NCBI GenBank assembly: GCA_037783415.1
Contig: JAZGTN010000036.1
Span: 10,001 to 74,000, forward strand
Direction: 5' to 3'
DNA length: 64,000 nt
Origin: Leptasterias polaris
Lineage: Eukaryota; Echinodermata; Asteroidea; Forcipulatida; Asteriidae
The notes under the pieces are model-generated. The model was given only the letters and a program-made list of their open reading frames with translations. It ran no database searches and was not told the origin of the DNA. Position numbers and translations under genes: made by a program. Position 1 is the stretch's first letter. Each line of letters begins with the position of its first letter. This document shows, piece by piece, positions 21,503-32,460 of this stretch.

Positions 21503-22402
21503 GTGAACACACAGTGAACACACAGTGAACACACAGTGAACACACAGTGAACACACAGTGAACACACAGTGAACACACAGTGAACACACAGTGAACACAC
21601 AGTGAACACACAGTGAACACACAGTGAACACACAGTGAACACACAGTGAACACACAGTGAACACACAGTGAACACACAGTGAACACACAGTGAACACACA
21701 GTGAACACACAGTGAACACACAGTGAACACACAGTGAACACACAGTGAACACACAGTGAACACACAGTGAACACACAGTGAACACACAGTGAACACACAG
21801 TGAACACACAGTGAACACACAGTGAACACACAGTGAACACACAGTGAACACACAGTGAACACACAGTGAACACACAGTGAACACACAGTGAACACACAGT
21901 GAACACACAGTGAACACACAGTGAACACACAGTGAACACACAGTGAACACACAGTGAACACACAGTGAACACACAGTGAACACACAGTGAACACACAGTG
22001 AACACACAGTGAACACACAGTGAACACACAGTGAACACACAGTGAACACACAGTGAACACACAGTGAACACACAGTGAACACACAGTGAACACACAGTGA
22101 ACACACAGTGAACACACAGTGAACACACAGTGAACACACAGTGAACACACAGTGAACACACAGTGAACACACAGTGAACACACAGTGAACACACAGTGAA
22201 CACACAGTGAACACACAGTGAACACACAGTGAACACACAGTGAACACACAGTGAACACACAGTGAACACACAGTGAACACACAGTGAACACACAGTGAAC
22301 ACACAGTGAACACACAGTGAACACACAGTGAACACACAGTGAACACACAGTGAACACACAGTGAACACACAGTGAACACACAGTGAACACACAGTGAACA
22401 CA
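21503..22402. repeat. 11-bp satellite, 81 perfect copies
   Basis: GTGAACACACA is repeated 81 times without a single change from 21503 to 22393, then a 9-base partial copy. The spacing of the first and last full unit is exactly 880 bases. On the minus strand no frame has a stop, giving long VFTVCSLCVHC artefacts. Complete homogeneity points to very recent expansion. Confidence 0.97.
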
Positions 22403-22667
22403 GTATACCAGGAGAGAGTTGTAACCTAAGATTAAGAACGAGGAAACTGTACAAGCCATGACTGAGAAGAGCAATAAAACTTTAAGACGTGAACTGTACA
22501 AACTGAAACTCTCAATAATTTATTGTCGTGTACATACTTTGTACATGTCGCCGCCACACAGTACACAAACACATTCGCCCAATCACATGGTTGGCTTTAC
22601 CAAATTAAAAGGTAACAAATACACAACGCACTGTATTGCATACGTTTCTTGTGGTAAAAGTTACGCG

Positions 22668-22730
22668 GGTTAAGTAAAGACTTTAAAAGATTACATGGTT
22701 AAGTAAAGACTTTAAAAGATTACATTACAT
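22668..22730. repeat. Short tandem duplication
   Basis: GGTTAAGTAAAGACTTTAAA followed by AGATTACAT occurs twice in tandem, with a unit of about 29 bp. It lies upstream of the HECT-like fragment and has no coding role. Confidence 0.7.
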
Positions 22731-22890
22731 AAGTCATGTAAATATAAATCATTACATTTAAATTTTGTTTCTTTTAACTTACACAACAATTTTGTACTTT
22801 ATTTCCCCGAATTTGTACTTAAATTGTGTATTATTTATTTAACAAAACAGGTTTTACTAAGTTTTTTTTTACCATTCATTTTGTGTGTGT

Positions 22891-23425
22891 ATGGAGAATG
22901 GAATCTCTAGTGTCGATGAAAATGAATTTTTTGAAGTAATGGACCATTTGAAATGCAAAAAATTTGCCACAGATTCCACACTGAAAGGAATCCTAACTGA
23001 GATTGCGCACAAAGAGCTTATTCAGAAACCATTGTTTGTTGCTGATTGCTGGAGCCCTGTGCTGAAACCCCTCAACCTGACCTGGGAGCAGATTCTCAAG
23101 CTGTATGCAAAACTTCGTCCGACAACACGAAAAGTCTTGAAGACACTTCAGCTTCCGCATGACATGAGTGCAGATGAAAGTTGTCTGGCTTCGTTTCTAG
23201 AGGAGTTTGTACAAGACATGGATTTTGATCTCCTTGGGCGATTTGTGCGCTTCTGCACAGGTTCAGACTTGATGGTAAAAAAACACCATAACTGTCAGAT
23301 TCACAGCCTCACTTGTCCGTTGCCCAACATCACACACATGTGGATGTGTGTTAGAAATACCTAAGTGTTATTCAAGTGAGCCGTATGTGACATTCCGATC
23401 TGAATTCACAAGTGTCTTAGAGTAA
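22891..23425 (+). pseudogene. HECT-like ubiquitin-ligase C-terminal fragment, frameshifted
   Basis: The frame from ATG 22891 reads FVRFCTGSDLMV near its end, a HECT C-lobe block. An A7 run at 23277-23283 then shifts the frame. In the next frame the sequence continues HTCGCVLEIP and FRSEFTSVLE to a stop at 23423-23425. In HECT ligases the catalytic Cys lies in the HTC-type loop just before the LxxP block, so the presumed active Cys is present but out of frame. Only the C-terminal part (about 175 codons) is here. Upstream exons were not found. I know this block from invertebrate G2/M E3-ligase-like proteins. The frameshift may be real or a homopolymer error. Confidence 0.62.
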
Positions 23426-23589
23426 CTACTGGCAAATGGATATTGTTTGAACCATTGTTTCACAGATCTATGACAGGACTGATGCACAAAGTTCTAGTTG
23501 TATTTTTGTTACGAAAGATTATTGTATGAAATCTTAAAGTATTTGTATGTTCTCGTCAGAAAGGTCATTTTTGGACTTGTATATTGTTT

Positions 23590-24280
23590 TCCTTTTGTTT
23601 TTATAACTTTAACGAACACTTTAAAAAACAAAAGTTTGATGTTAGAGATTAAAGCACTCCTGACACTTTGAACTAACTGTTAGGCTATCGACCAGAGAGA
23701 AATATGGTTTGAAACTTTTTTATTTGTCTTCATTTAGATTTTTTCTTCATTTAAAGCATTTGTTTTTATAACTTTAATGAATACTTTTAAAAAACAAATT
23801 AGTTTGTTGTTAGAGATTAGAGCAACTGTAAAGCACTCCTGACACTTTGAACTAACTGTTATATAGGCTATCGACCAGAAAGAAATATGGTTTGAAACTT
23901 GTTTATTTGTCTTCGTTTAGATTTTTTCTTCATTTAAAGCATTTGTTTTTATAACTTTAATGAATACTTTTAAAAAACAAATTAGTTTGTTAGAGATTAG
24001 AGCAACTGTAAAGCACTCCTGACACTTTGAACTAACTGTTAGGCTATCGACCAGAGAGAAATATGGTTTGAAACTTTTTTATTTGTCTTCGTTTATATTT
24101 TTTCTTCATTTAAAGCATTTGTTTTTATAACTTTAATGAATACTTTTAAAAAACAAATTAGTTTGTTGTTAGAGATTAGAGCAACTGTAAAGCACTCCTG
24201 ACACTTTGAACTAACTGTCAGGCTATCGACCAGAGAGTAATATGGTTTGAAACTTTTTTATTTGTCTTCGTATTCTACTT
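23590..24280. repeat. 179-bp tandem array, about 3.8 copies
   Basis: AACTAACTGT..GGCTATCGACCAGAGAG recurs at 23671, 23850, 24030 and 24209 (spacings 179, 180, 179). Each unit also has TTTTTATAACTTTAATGAA and GCACTCCTGACACTTTG. Copies differ by small indels only. The array lies just 3' of the HECT-like fragment, in what would be its 3' UTR. Confidence 0.9.
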
Positions 24281-24827
24281 TTAAAGCGTTTAAATTTTAC
24301 TTTTTATTTATATCTTATAATAGTGCTGAGTGAATTGAAGTTTGTACTGTTAACTGCCGAGAGGACTTTGTGTGACAAAATTTTAGAACAACTCTTTAAT
24401 TTTATCAGATTATTTAAGCATGAAGAATTCAAAATGTTTATGACGGAGTAAAAAATTGCTATCTTAGTTTTGGATGGTATTCACAATTACAACGAATGAC
24501 TGGCGACAACTTTTTTGAATAACTCAGTAAAATGTGTTGGTTTAGTTTGTTTTAGTTGGTTTGGTTTGGTTTTTAAGCTTTTGAAGTTTTAAAGCTTACA
24601 AATACGGAGGTCCAAATACGGAGGTGCAGAGCAATTGTGTTAAAAGTAGATTTGCATTGCGGTTCAGTATATTCATTATTGTTTGTTTACATTATCCCAA
24701 TTATGAGTCAAGCGACTCCCGTCGCTGATTGTGTCAAGTGTTTTAATATCCAAATGCATTTTTTTTCTTTTTACTTCCTACCATTACATTTAGTCATGTC
24801 TTTGGCTTTTAAGGACCTGAGATGTTG

Positions 24828-24833
24828 AATAAA
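24828..24833 (+). terminator. Possible polyadenylation signal AATAAA
   Basis: AATAAA lies about 1.4 kb 3' of the HECT-like stop with no other plus-strand gene between. It could end that transcript. Evidence is the hexamer alone. Confidence 0.25.
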
Positions 24834-24911
24834 CAAAATCTACAAGATACATATATCAGCGTGCAGATAAAGAAGGACTGGGCAATGGATGATAAAGTAT
24901 CTTTTCTTTCT

Positions 24912-26602
24912 TTACGCTAGCCAGTTGTCGAGTTCTCTGTGAATGTGGTTGCGTAAAATGAGGTATAACTCAAGAGCAGACTCGGGTGTTTCGGGATACA
25001 CGATTTCATTCTCTGTCATAAACTGTAGGCAAATATTAAAACATCCTGATCACAGGGAAAATCCCTTGAAACACAGTGCTGTAAACACGCATGTATCTGT
25101 CTTTGGTTCACTTCAACTAGGAAACTTGTTCGGCCAGACAGCTCTGGGATTGTATACAGGACGAAAGGCTGACCATTGGGAACGTTTGCATTTCGAGTTC
25201 TGGCGATGTGATGGGTGTTCCAAATGCGGACAACTTCATCAAGACCGTTCTGAAAGAAAAACAAAACACAATGTTTAGTTCAAAGGTTTTAAGCAGACAT
25301 GTTACGAGAATAGATAGGTAATTCCGACATGGAGTTCTCATTTCATTAATAAACACGTTACGATAATTCGTATTGGGTGGGGGGGGGGACGTGAAAGTGA
25401 TCCAACACAACCTCAAACTCGGTATCACATAGTCTTCATTTTTCTTTAATATAACACCCCAAAATTCATTGCAAATAAAAATGGGCATTTGTAAAGGGGT
25501 CGAAAGTTGCATTTAAGCTCGTTTAACAAACAGTCTGCTACTGCCTTGAGGCAGCTGCCTTAGTTTCAAGGATCCCAACGTAGATATAGTGATCGATTAT
25601 GTGAAGTATTATAACAGATTTAACCAGAAATATTGTTATTGGTCTTAAAAATAGCATGTTAGAGCGGCCAAACTAATCCTATTCGTTCACACGTAAATTG
25701 TATTTCTGTGTTTTTACTTTTACATCCAAACTTGTGCTACGTAACAATATAAAGACTTCCAGTTACCTGAATCAACTTCATGAAGCAGAATTGAAGCAAA
25801 TTCTTATCGATGAAGTCTCCTGTGAAATACCCTTCGTCTTTGAGAAGACCGAAAAGGTCCATCCAGTACTGTGCAAATTCTCTTCGTAGAGTGCCCCACC
25901 ATCGTTCTATTTTCTGATTGTGTTGACTCGTTCCGTACAGAAACGCTTTTCTTTCATTACCATTCAGAAAAATATGCATGTCTCGTACAGTGCCATTCTC
26001 TGTTCCTAGGTCAGCCCGGACAAGTTTCGGGCATCCCATGCGATTCCTTACTGCCTCCACGTAGTAACCTGCTACCACCTGTGGGTTGTTGTTAGTGGTG
26101 TAAGCTTTCAGCCAAATTACAGCCCGGGAAAAGCCATCAATGCATCCGTGAATACAGAAGCCGTAGTGCTTTAATTTATCATACCCGTCCATATGCCAAA
26201 GGAAATCTGGGCCTCTCGCAAAGTATGCACGCCGTTTCAGTCTATTTCTGAGCCTACTTGAAACTCCCTCGGGATCTACAATTTTCAGCAGCAAACGTAC
26301 AGTTTCCTTGTCCACGGTCAGCCCAGCTTGGACACACTTCAAATGCAGCCATCTGTATCCTTGGTGATTTCCTTGGTGATTTCCTTGGTTTGTCTGGATA
26401 TTAACAATGAACATTGCCACATCTAACAAGTCAGATTTGTGTTTTCTCCTGAAAGTCCAAGTTTGCTCAATCCACGCTTTAGGGTCCGCATACTGATAAT
26501 GATTCCGTGATTTGCTGCCAAAGAGCACAGGATTTCCCTATAATTTAATCCAAGCTGGAAATAAACTTGCATCAACAAATCCTGCTCCATGTTGTCCAAC
26601 AT
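24912..26602 (-). pseudogene. DD35E integrase-like gene, two exons, two frameshifts
   Basis: The first ATG is at 26602 (MLDNMEQDLL). An HTH-like stretch follows (YREILCSLAANHGI, RTLKRGLSKLGL), then, after a one-base deletion near 26452, the catalytic core: HMDGYDKL, RADLGTEN and QKIERWW. The last two acidic residues are 34 residues apart (DD35E). An intron from 25766 to 25250 has GTAACT..CAG ends, and the second exon reads LDEVVRIWNTH and YTIPELSG. A second one-base shift near 25035 leads into LQFMTENEIVYPETPESALE and the stop at 24912. This matches an rve-type integrase family common in metazoans, usually annotated only as integrase core domain protein. Likely a decayed mobile-element-derived gene. 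No terminal repeats were found. Confidence 0.72.
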
Positions 26603-26687
26603 TGGAAAAATCCCGACAATTGCACGACTTAACGTCCTTATGAATGACAACCTGCCCCAATGTCCGTTTTCAATTACAAAATTGGAA

Positions 26688-26929
26688 GTGGCGGCCGCAA
26701 GATAATAAGTGGCGGCCGCAAAATAATAAGTGGCGGCCGCAAGATAATAAGTGGCGGCCGCAAGATAATAAGTGGCGGCCGCAAGATAATAAGTGGCGGC
26801 CGCAACTTACTAAGTGGCGGCCGCAAGGTAATAAGTTGTGGCCGCAACTTACTAAGTGGCGGCCGCAATTTACTAAGTGGCGGCCGCAAGATAATAAGTG
26901 GCGGCCGCAAGATATAAGTGGCGGTGCTG
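26688..26929. repeat. 21-bp NotI-bearing minisatellite
   Basis: Eleven full units of GTGGCGGCCGCAAGATAATA+A follow one another at exact 21-bp steps (26688, 26709 ... 26898), then a partial unit. Ten units keep GCGGCCGC (a NotI site). Unit 8 has lost it (TTGTGGCCGC). The period is a multiple of three, so open frames such as GGRKIIS repeats arise by chance. It begins 86 bases upstream of the integrase-like gene's first ATG. Confidence 0.95.
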
Positions 26930-26987
26930 TGAAATACATCTCATTCAGTGAAACATAATGCACTTGTCAAGTGGCACCAATGGGCTT

Positions 26988-27215
26988 CATATGAAGAGGC
27001 TGCAGAGCCATGATAAAACTGGAGATACTTTTATGTGTGTATATTGCATGAAGAGGCTGCAGAGCCATGATAAAACTGGAGAGGGGCTGAAGAGCCACGA
27101 TAGTACTGAAGACAATATTCCCTTTTGTATGTTGATTTTTATAACAAGGGCACTTCAGGGCCATTACAATACTGGAGATAACTTGTATTGCATGAACCTT
27201 AGAGTCATGATAATG
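26988..27215. repeat. Degenerate repeat of an AGAGCCATGATAAAACTGGA block
   Basis: Two near-identical copies of GAAGAGGCTGCAGAGCCATG (about 26994 and 27051) are followed by at least three weaker ones, in the 230 bases between the NotI array and the tyrosine-recombinase pseudogene. No gene is seen. Confidence 0.6.
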
Positions 27216-27289
27216 CTGAGTTGGCACAAAAGTGATTTACAGAACTACAAAAAGTGTATACATATTTTTTCCCAGGTGCCCAGGAAGGA

Positions 27290-27932
27290 TTTGTCAAAAT
27301 CAATCACAGACCCAGTCATGAAGGAACTGTTCAACTAACTTCCTAAAGTGGTGATGGAGGACAGAGCAGACTCTACAGTACAACAGTACTCCAACGGTGG
27401 AAAGCGTGGGCAACAGCAAGATCACTCAGACAGTGAACTCTGTCTCCCCGGTAACTACTGCATTCTACAATATCGCATGGGCACACAGGTTAGCATCTAT
27501 TGAACCCCCTACGGAGCACATGTTATAACCAAGATCAGTACACGAGGCAGCAAAGCGCTCTCTTAAAACCAGAGCTAACCATTGGAAAGAACCCCTGTCA
27601 CTGGAAACTATTCAGCAGATATTTCACAAATTCCATTTAATACGTCCGACCTGTACCATCTAAGGACACCTACCATCATTGTCGTCGGGTATGCAGGCTT
27701 CTTCAGATTCAACGAACTTGCACATCTCAAGAGATCTGACTTAGGCCTAGTAATTGCGAATACTTACGTCAGTATTTTCGTTGAAAAGAGCAAACAGACA
27801 AATATAGGGAAGGTTCATGGGTAATCACCAGCCGTTCAGGGGGCAATACCTGTCCCGTTTCAACTTTGGAGCGTTATCTATAGCATTAGCTCAGATTCCA
27901 GACCCTTCAGAAGAGTACATTTTTCGCTCTAT
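27290..27932 (+). pseudogene. Tyrosine-recombinase-like gene, 5' part
   Basis: After a plausible TTTTTTCCCAG acceptor at 27278, fragments in changing frames match XerD/phage-integrase-like proteins of invertebrates: VMEDRADSTVQQYS, YNIAWAHRLASIEPP, KEPLSLETIQQI, then VGYAGFFRFNELAHLKRSD (with the first catalytic Arg), GGNTCPVSTLERYL and IALAQIPDPSEEYIFRS. At least four frameshifts are needed, so it is dead. It is cut at 27932 by the Ty3/gypsy element and continues at 32705. Confidence 0.7.
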
Positions 27933-28170
27933 TATAACGGGATTTCGTTATTCAAAGGTTACTATCACCAACAACAGGGTACAAGTAAAATAGTGGAAAA
28001 CGTTATTTTAACGATCTGAACTTCTGTTTAATTCCTACATCATTTTGTATCAACAGTTGCCATCTTGGAAACTACCCCCAATCCCACAATGCATCTTAAT
28101 TAGTATGGAGAGCCAAAAGAGGTTACTACATGTATAAAGGATAAGTACAGTATATGTACAGTCTGCTACA
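27933..28170 (-). repeat. 3' LTR of the gypsy element
   Basis: 238 bp, almost identical to 32461-32700. A 2-bp deletion (GTACAGTCTG versus GTACAGAGTCTG) and one base change were seen. Confidence 0.9.
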
Positions 28171-28182
28171 CTCCCCCCTCCT
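28171..28182 (-). promoter_or_regulatory. Polypurine tract
   Basis: AGGAGGGGGGAG directly precedes the TGTAGCAG start of the 3' LTR on the element strand. Confidence 0.8.
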
Positions 28183-28697
28183 AAAAAAATGCACGAACAG
28201 AGAAAAAATTGTTGAATGAAAACTTCTTTCCCTGAACCATTTGATATAAAGATAAACCAGTGTCTCCTCTGGGAATAACTAACAGTGTCTTCGGGTTTCA
28301 TAAACAAAGCGTTTTTTGTTTTTTTTAGCTTTCTTCCTCATCAAATCAGTAAAGAACATAAATATCAGAAGTGGTTTTCTTCTCTACATAAATCTTAATC
28401 AAGAATAAACAAAACTGTTCAGTGATTTTCTGAAAAAACGAGTGTCTGTTGAATACACAATCACTAGAAGTTGTCCTCATCTCTACTGTGACGATGAGTA
28501 TGTATAAAAGCTTGTTGACCTCTTTTCACTTTACATGTTGTCTTTGAAAAGAAAAACATCACATTTTCCTTATGTGTAAACAAAAAATTCACTGGAGGTA
28601 TAACATAATGATAAACTGCATTTTTGTGTTCCAGCACAGCTTGAAAAACACTGCAGTACATAGAGTCCGTTATCAACTTAAGTGTTTTTTGTGAGAG
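28183..28697. other. gypsy 3' non-coding region
   Basis: Between the pol stop and the polypurine tract there are about 510 bases without a recognisable frame. This could hold a lost env-like frame, but nothing supports that. Confidence 0.4.
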
Positions 28698-29490
28698 TTA
28701 TTTTGGAACAGGTTTAGTCTGATCAATGTGCACGATAAGTTCTCTGTGAGGTGTACCAACACTTTCCAGTTTTAAGTTAACAGGTGTCAATTGTTCCAAC
28801 ACAACAAAAGGTCCTTTCCAGCGAGGTGCGAGTTTGGCACAGAACTTTTTGTTTGCATCTGATTGTGGATGAGTGTTCACCATGACATGGTCACCCGTCT
28901 TCACTGTTGGAGTAGAACGTGCTTTATCATAGTAGTGCTGTCGTTTGCACCGAGCTCGCTCCTTCTGAACATCAGCTTGTTTGCGAATTTCCTCAACATT
29001 GGTTTCAGCATTCGGGAATGCCCAATTTGTTAACAAGGGGCGATCTCAAATGGCGTCCCAACATTAACATCGCGGGTTCAACACCTGTAGTCTCATGAGT
29101 AGCAGAGTTCAATGCGAATGCAAACTCAGAAACATGTGTATCCCAAGTACGGTTATCAGAGCCAGTAAATGCTTGCAACATGCCTTTAATGTTTCGATTG
29201 ACACGTTCAACCCAGTTGCTTTGGGGATGGTAGGGTGATATAAACAATTGTTCAACTCCCCATGAGCTGCAAACTGAAGCAAGGGCACGGCTAGTAAATT
29301 GTGGTCCATTGTCTGAGAGAAGGGAACGGGGTGCCCCATACCTACTGAAGAGTTGGCGGACGAGGGTCCATTTGGTGTAGTGGTCTACGGCTACCAACAA
29401 GTACTCATGACCAGCATAGCTTTTAGGCAGTGGGCCCATGAGGTCAACAGCCACAACTTCCCACGGTGTCTCGGAGCGTGTAGATAACAT
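28698..29490 (-). pseudogene. pol: gypsy integrase core and C-terminal domain
   Basis: The core has VDLMGPLPKS (D16), LSDNGPQFTS (D60) and WVERVNRNIKG (E95), with normal spacing between the last two acids. About 20 residues are missing between VDHYTKW and LFSRYGAP. A frameshift near 29036 leads into the C-terminal part with KLAPRWKGPFVVLEQ, a GPY/F module, ending at 28698. No chromodomain is seen. Confidence 0.8.
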
Positions 29491-29503
29491 ATAGCCCGCT
29501 GGT

Positions 29504-30892
29504 TTACGGAAAATTGGTTTCGTCGCAAGTATGACAAGCTCGAATAAAGCTACGAACTGATTGCGTCATACCTTTCCCCCTGAGACATTGGCGTTTAATA
29601 CGATGCAGTGTTTTTGTTCTGCCTTGGTGACCTGCAGAAGGTTTGGCATGGCATTCCAACATAACATCGCGTTGAAGTGAGTGGGGAACAACGATGGACC
29701 ATGACGACTGAGAATAGTGCAACAGGATACCATCATGCACACGATATTCAGTGGCTAATCGTGAAGTGCGGTTGGCAAGATCTTTATTTCGGGGAATTAC
29801 ACCAGTCTGAAGGTAGCAGAGTATCGGGGATAGCTCTGAATCCTGGGACTGTTCCTCGCGGAGGCGGTCACGACTGAACATGGTAGATGGATGAACGTTC
29901 TTTGTAGCGGTTGTGTTCCACTCCATTTCTTTGTGATTTACCCAGCGTTTCTTCCTACATATGGTGCAGGAGTAGCGTGCAATTGTTTCTGCTCGTTTCT
30001 TGCGAATGTGGACACACTTCTGATGAAACCAGGCACGGCAATCATCACACTGAATCCAATTGACTATATCATCCTGGGGGTCAAGACATATGGTTGCTGC
30101 ACATGATTCAGTTTCGTCCGCAGCATTGTGTTGAGACATATCAGAGGCAGAGTCATCATTGGAAATAGTGACAGAACTTGGCACAGACGTATCGTGTGAA
30201 GGCGTGGAAATCAGGGTCTGAACCACTCCTACCACATGCTGAGGTTCACTTAGGCGTGAGAGTGCGTCCGGCACAAAATGTAGAGGGCCAGGGCGATAGA
30301 CGACATCAAATGCAAAGTCCTGGAGTCGGAGGACCCACCGTGCAAGTCTTCCTGTCTGTTTGGACTTGCGAAATAACCAACAAAGGCTTTGGTGGTCAGT
30401 CACAACACGGCAGTGGTTTCCCTCAAGGTATGGACGCCACTTTTCAAGTGCCCACACTACAGCGAGACATTCCTTTTCTGTTGCACTATAATTTCGTTCT
30501 GGACTTGTGAGTGCACGGCTAGCAAATGCGATAGTGCGTAAGCCATCTTCTTGTTTCTGGAGGAGAACAGCACCCAGTCCGGAGTTGCTCGCATCTGTAT
30601 GTACAGAAAAGGGCGAGTTGTCATCAGGATAACCGAGTATCGGTTCTGTTGTGAGGGTCTGTCGGAGTATATCAAAAGCAGCTTGGCATTGTGGTGACCA
30701 AACCCATTTCTGTCCCTTGCGACGTAAGTTATACAAGGGGTCTGCCACTTCTGATAGATTTGGGATGAACTTTTGATACCATGCCACCATACCCAGAAAT
30801 CGTTCAAGTTGCTTGATGTTGGTTGGAGTTGGATAGTTCAAAATTGAAGCTATCTTATCTGGTTCTGGTTTAAGTGACGTGGTGGGTGCCAT
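29504..30892 (-). pseudogene. pol: gypsy Pol: RT thumb, RNase H, PHD-like finger, integrase HHCC
   Basis: Residues 12-60 are the RT thumb (QLERFLGMVAWYQKFIPNL). RNase H follows with D100, E141, D166 and D209. After about 50 linker residues comes a Cys4-His-Cys3 array (C264, C269, C282, C285, H290, C293, C309, C312) with WIQCDDCRAWFH, a PHD-finger pattern. The integrase zinc motif comes next (ECHAKPSAGH and ACHTC). The frame ends early at 29504 through a frameshift before the integrase core. The YxDD palm of RT is missing. Confidence 0.8.
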
Positions 30893-31292
30893 TTATTACT
30901 GCCTCGACATATGGACCACTGTATTTGCTACCCACAACATCATGTGGCACGTTGTGAGATGGAGTTTGGACAAAGTTCACTCGGTTCGTGGTGTCATTAG
31001 GTTTAGATTGGAAAGTTTTTGGTCTGGTTGTCGGAGCTGTGTCACTTGGGGTGAACGACGGTCTCTGTCTGTTTGTCGTATCAGTATCGCTCCTTGGATT
31101 TGACGCTGGTTGTGTACACTCAGATACTTTGTGTCCAATCTCATGACAGCGATAAATCTCATAACAGCGATAACAAACAGTTGTATACTGTCCTGGTCTA
31201 CTCTGTCTCTGCAGTGGTTTGTTTTGACTTACATTTGTAGTTGTTCTCTGCGGTGGTTTGTTTTGACTTACATTTGTAGTTGTTCGGCTCAC
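30870..31292 (-). pseudogene. gypsy nucleocapsid zinc knuckle and protease edge
   Basis: The frame has a CCHC knuckle (YRCHEIGHKVSEC) in which an 18-base segment is tandemly duplicated, giving CYRCYEIYRCHEIGH. It runs on to GPYVEAVINGTHHVT, the usual approach to the protease, and then passes straight into RT-thumb sequence. The protease DTG/DSG site and the RT palm are absent. Confidence 0.7.
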
Positions 31293-31442
31293 TGACTGAT
31301 AGTTTGAGGTTTTGTATGGTTGAGACGTATTGGTAGAGCCATGGGTTGGGTTGTGTCGGTGTTGCCAGCATCTGTTATATTTGAACGACGATGCAGTAGG
31401 AATTCATCAGCGGCTCTTGCGACCACTATGACTGAAGTTAGT

Positions 31443-32197
31443 TTACGCTCTCAACTTCAGGCGCAGTGTCTCATCCGACACTGTTGACAAGAACTGGTCA
31501 ATCAAAACAAGATTCATGCACCGCTTTACATCTGGTGTCTCGTCAGCCTTTTCTACAAACTCGAGCCATTTGTAGAAATTGAGTTGTAAGCGATTGGCAA
31601 ACTCTTCGAATGTTTCATCTCGCTTTTTTGAATCTGACTTGTATCCGACACGGTAGGCCTCAGGAGTCAGGCAATATCTCCTCTTGATTATTTCAACTAT
31701 TTTATCAAAGTCCTGCTTGTCGGTCTCACTGAGGGAGTGAAAAGCTTTCTGGGCTTTCCCTGTCAGGTAAGGTTCAAGGAGTGTCGGCCAGTCCCTTTTT
31801 TCCTTTTTTGCTGCCTTAGCGAGTCGCTCAAAGGTGGCAAGATAACAAGTGATGTCATCCTCTGAACCCAACTTATGGAAGGGTGGGTCCCAGCTGGACT
31901 ATTGGAGGTTTTTTCGCAGCCTGGGTAACTGCTTCCACAAGCGACTTGCACAATGCACAATTGATCTGTTTCAGATCGGCGATTGGTTTCGAGTTCTTGG
32001 ATAACCCGGATTGGATCCGATGTGCCAATACTCTGTGTATCCGGAGCCTTTTCCTCAATTAGATGTGGGAGTTCACACAAACATGAGATGCGATCTTGTT
32101 TTGTTTTTATCTCATTAACATCGATATGATTAAGTTCACACAGTTTGGCAATGTGTTCTGCTGTGAAGCGGCGAAGGTATGAAGAGGTTGTTGACAT
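31443..32197 (-). pseudogene. gag: gypsy Gag remnant
   Basis: ATG at 32197 starts MSTTSSYLRRFTAEHI. Two frameshifts (near 31990 and 31885) lead into a Gag core: DDITCYLATFERLAKAAK, WPTLLEPYLTGKAQKAF and YRVGYKSDSKKRDETFEEF, the helical capsid-like region of Mag-type and SCAN-related Gag. The zinc knuckle follows downstream, at about 31130-31185, in another frame. Confidence 0.75.
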
Positions 32198-32441
32198 GAT
32201 TATGTTGACTTTGTCTCAATCATCAATCAAAGTTCAAACAAACTTCCACTTTCTCACGATATAGTGCCCAACTTTTGCTGGACGGTAGTCACAGGGACAC
32301 TCACTAACTAACCCAGTGTAGCTCACACTTCGATAGCAAACGGTAGTCAGAGGGATACTAATAAAGTTACAGTTCTTGTACATTCAACATGATCGTAATC
32401 TGATCGCTAAAATCCACAAACATCCACTTGCCCATAGAAGG

Positions 32442-32459
32442 ATCCTGCCGACTACGCCA
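32442..32459 (-). promoter_or_regulatory. Primer-binding site, tRNA-Ser
   Basis: On the element strand TGGCGTAGTCGGCAGGAT starts two bases inside the 5' LTR. It is complementary over 18 bases to the 3' end of animal tRNA-Ser (AGA/UGA type, ending ..CTGCCGACTACG plus CCA), from memory of that tRNA. Confidence 0.8.
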
Positions 32460-32460
32460 G

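Noticed and set aside
21465..22501. Three 300-338 codon frames of repeating SLCVHCVFTVC text
   Set aside because: They come entirely from the 11-bp satellite, which lacks stops on the minus strand.
26644..26963. Overlapping frames of GGRKIIS / WRPQDNK repeats
   Set aside because: Products of the 21-bp NotI array. The period is a multiple of three, so frames stay open by chance.
28183..28697. An env gene in the gypsy element
   Set aside because: No frame of useful length, signal peptide or membrane segment.
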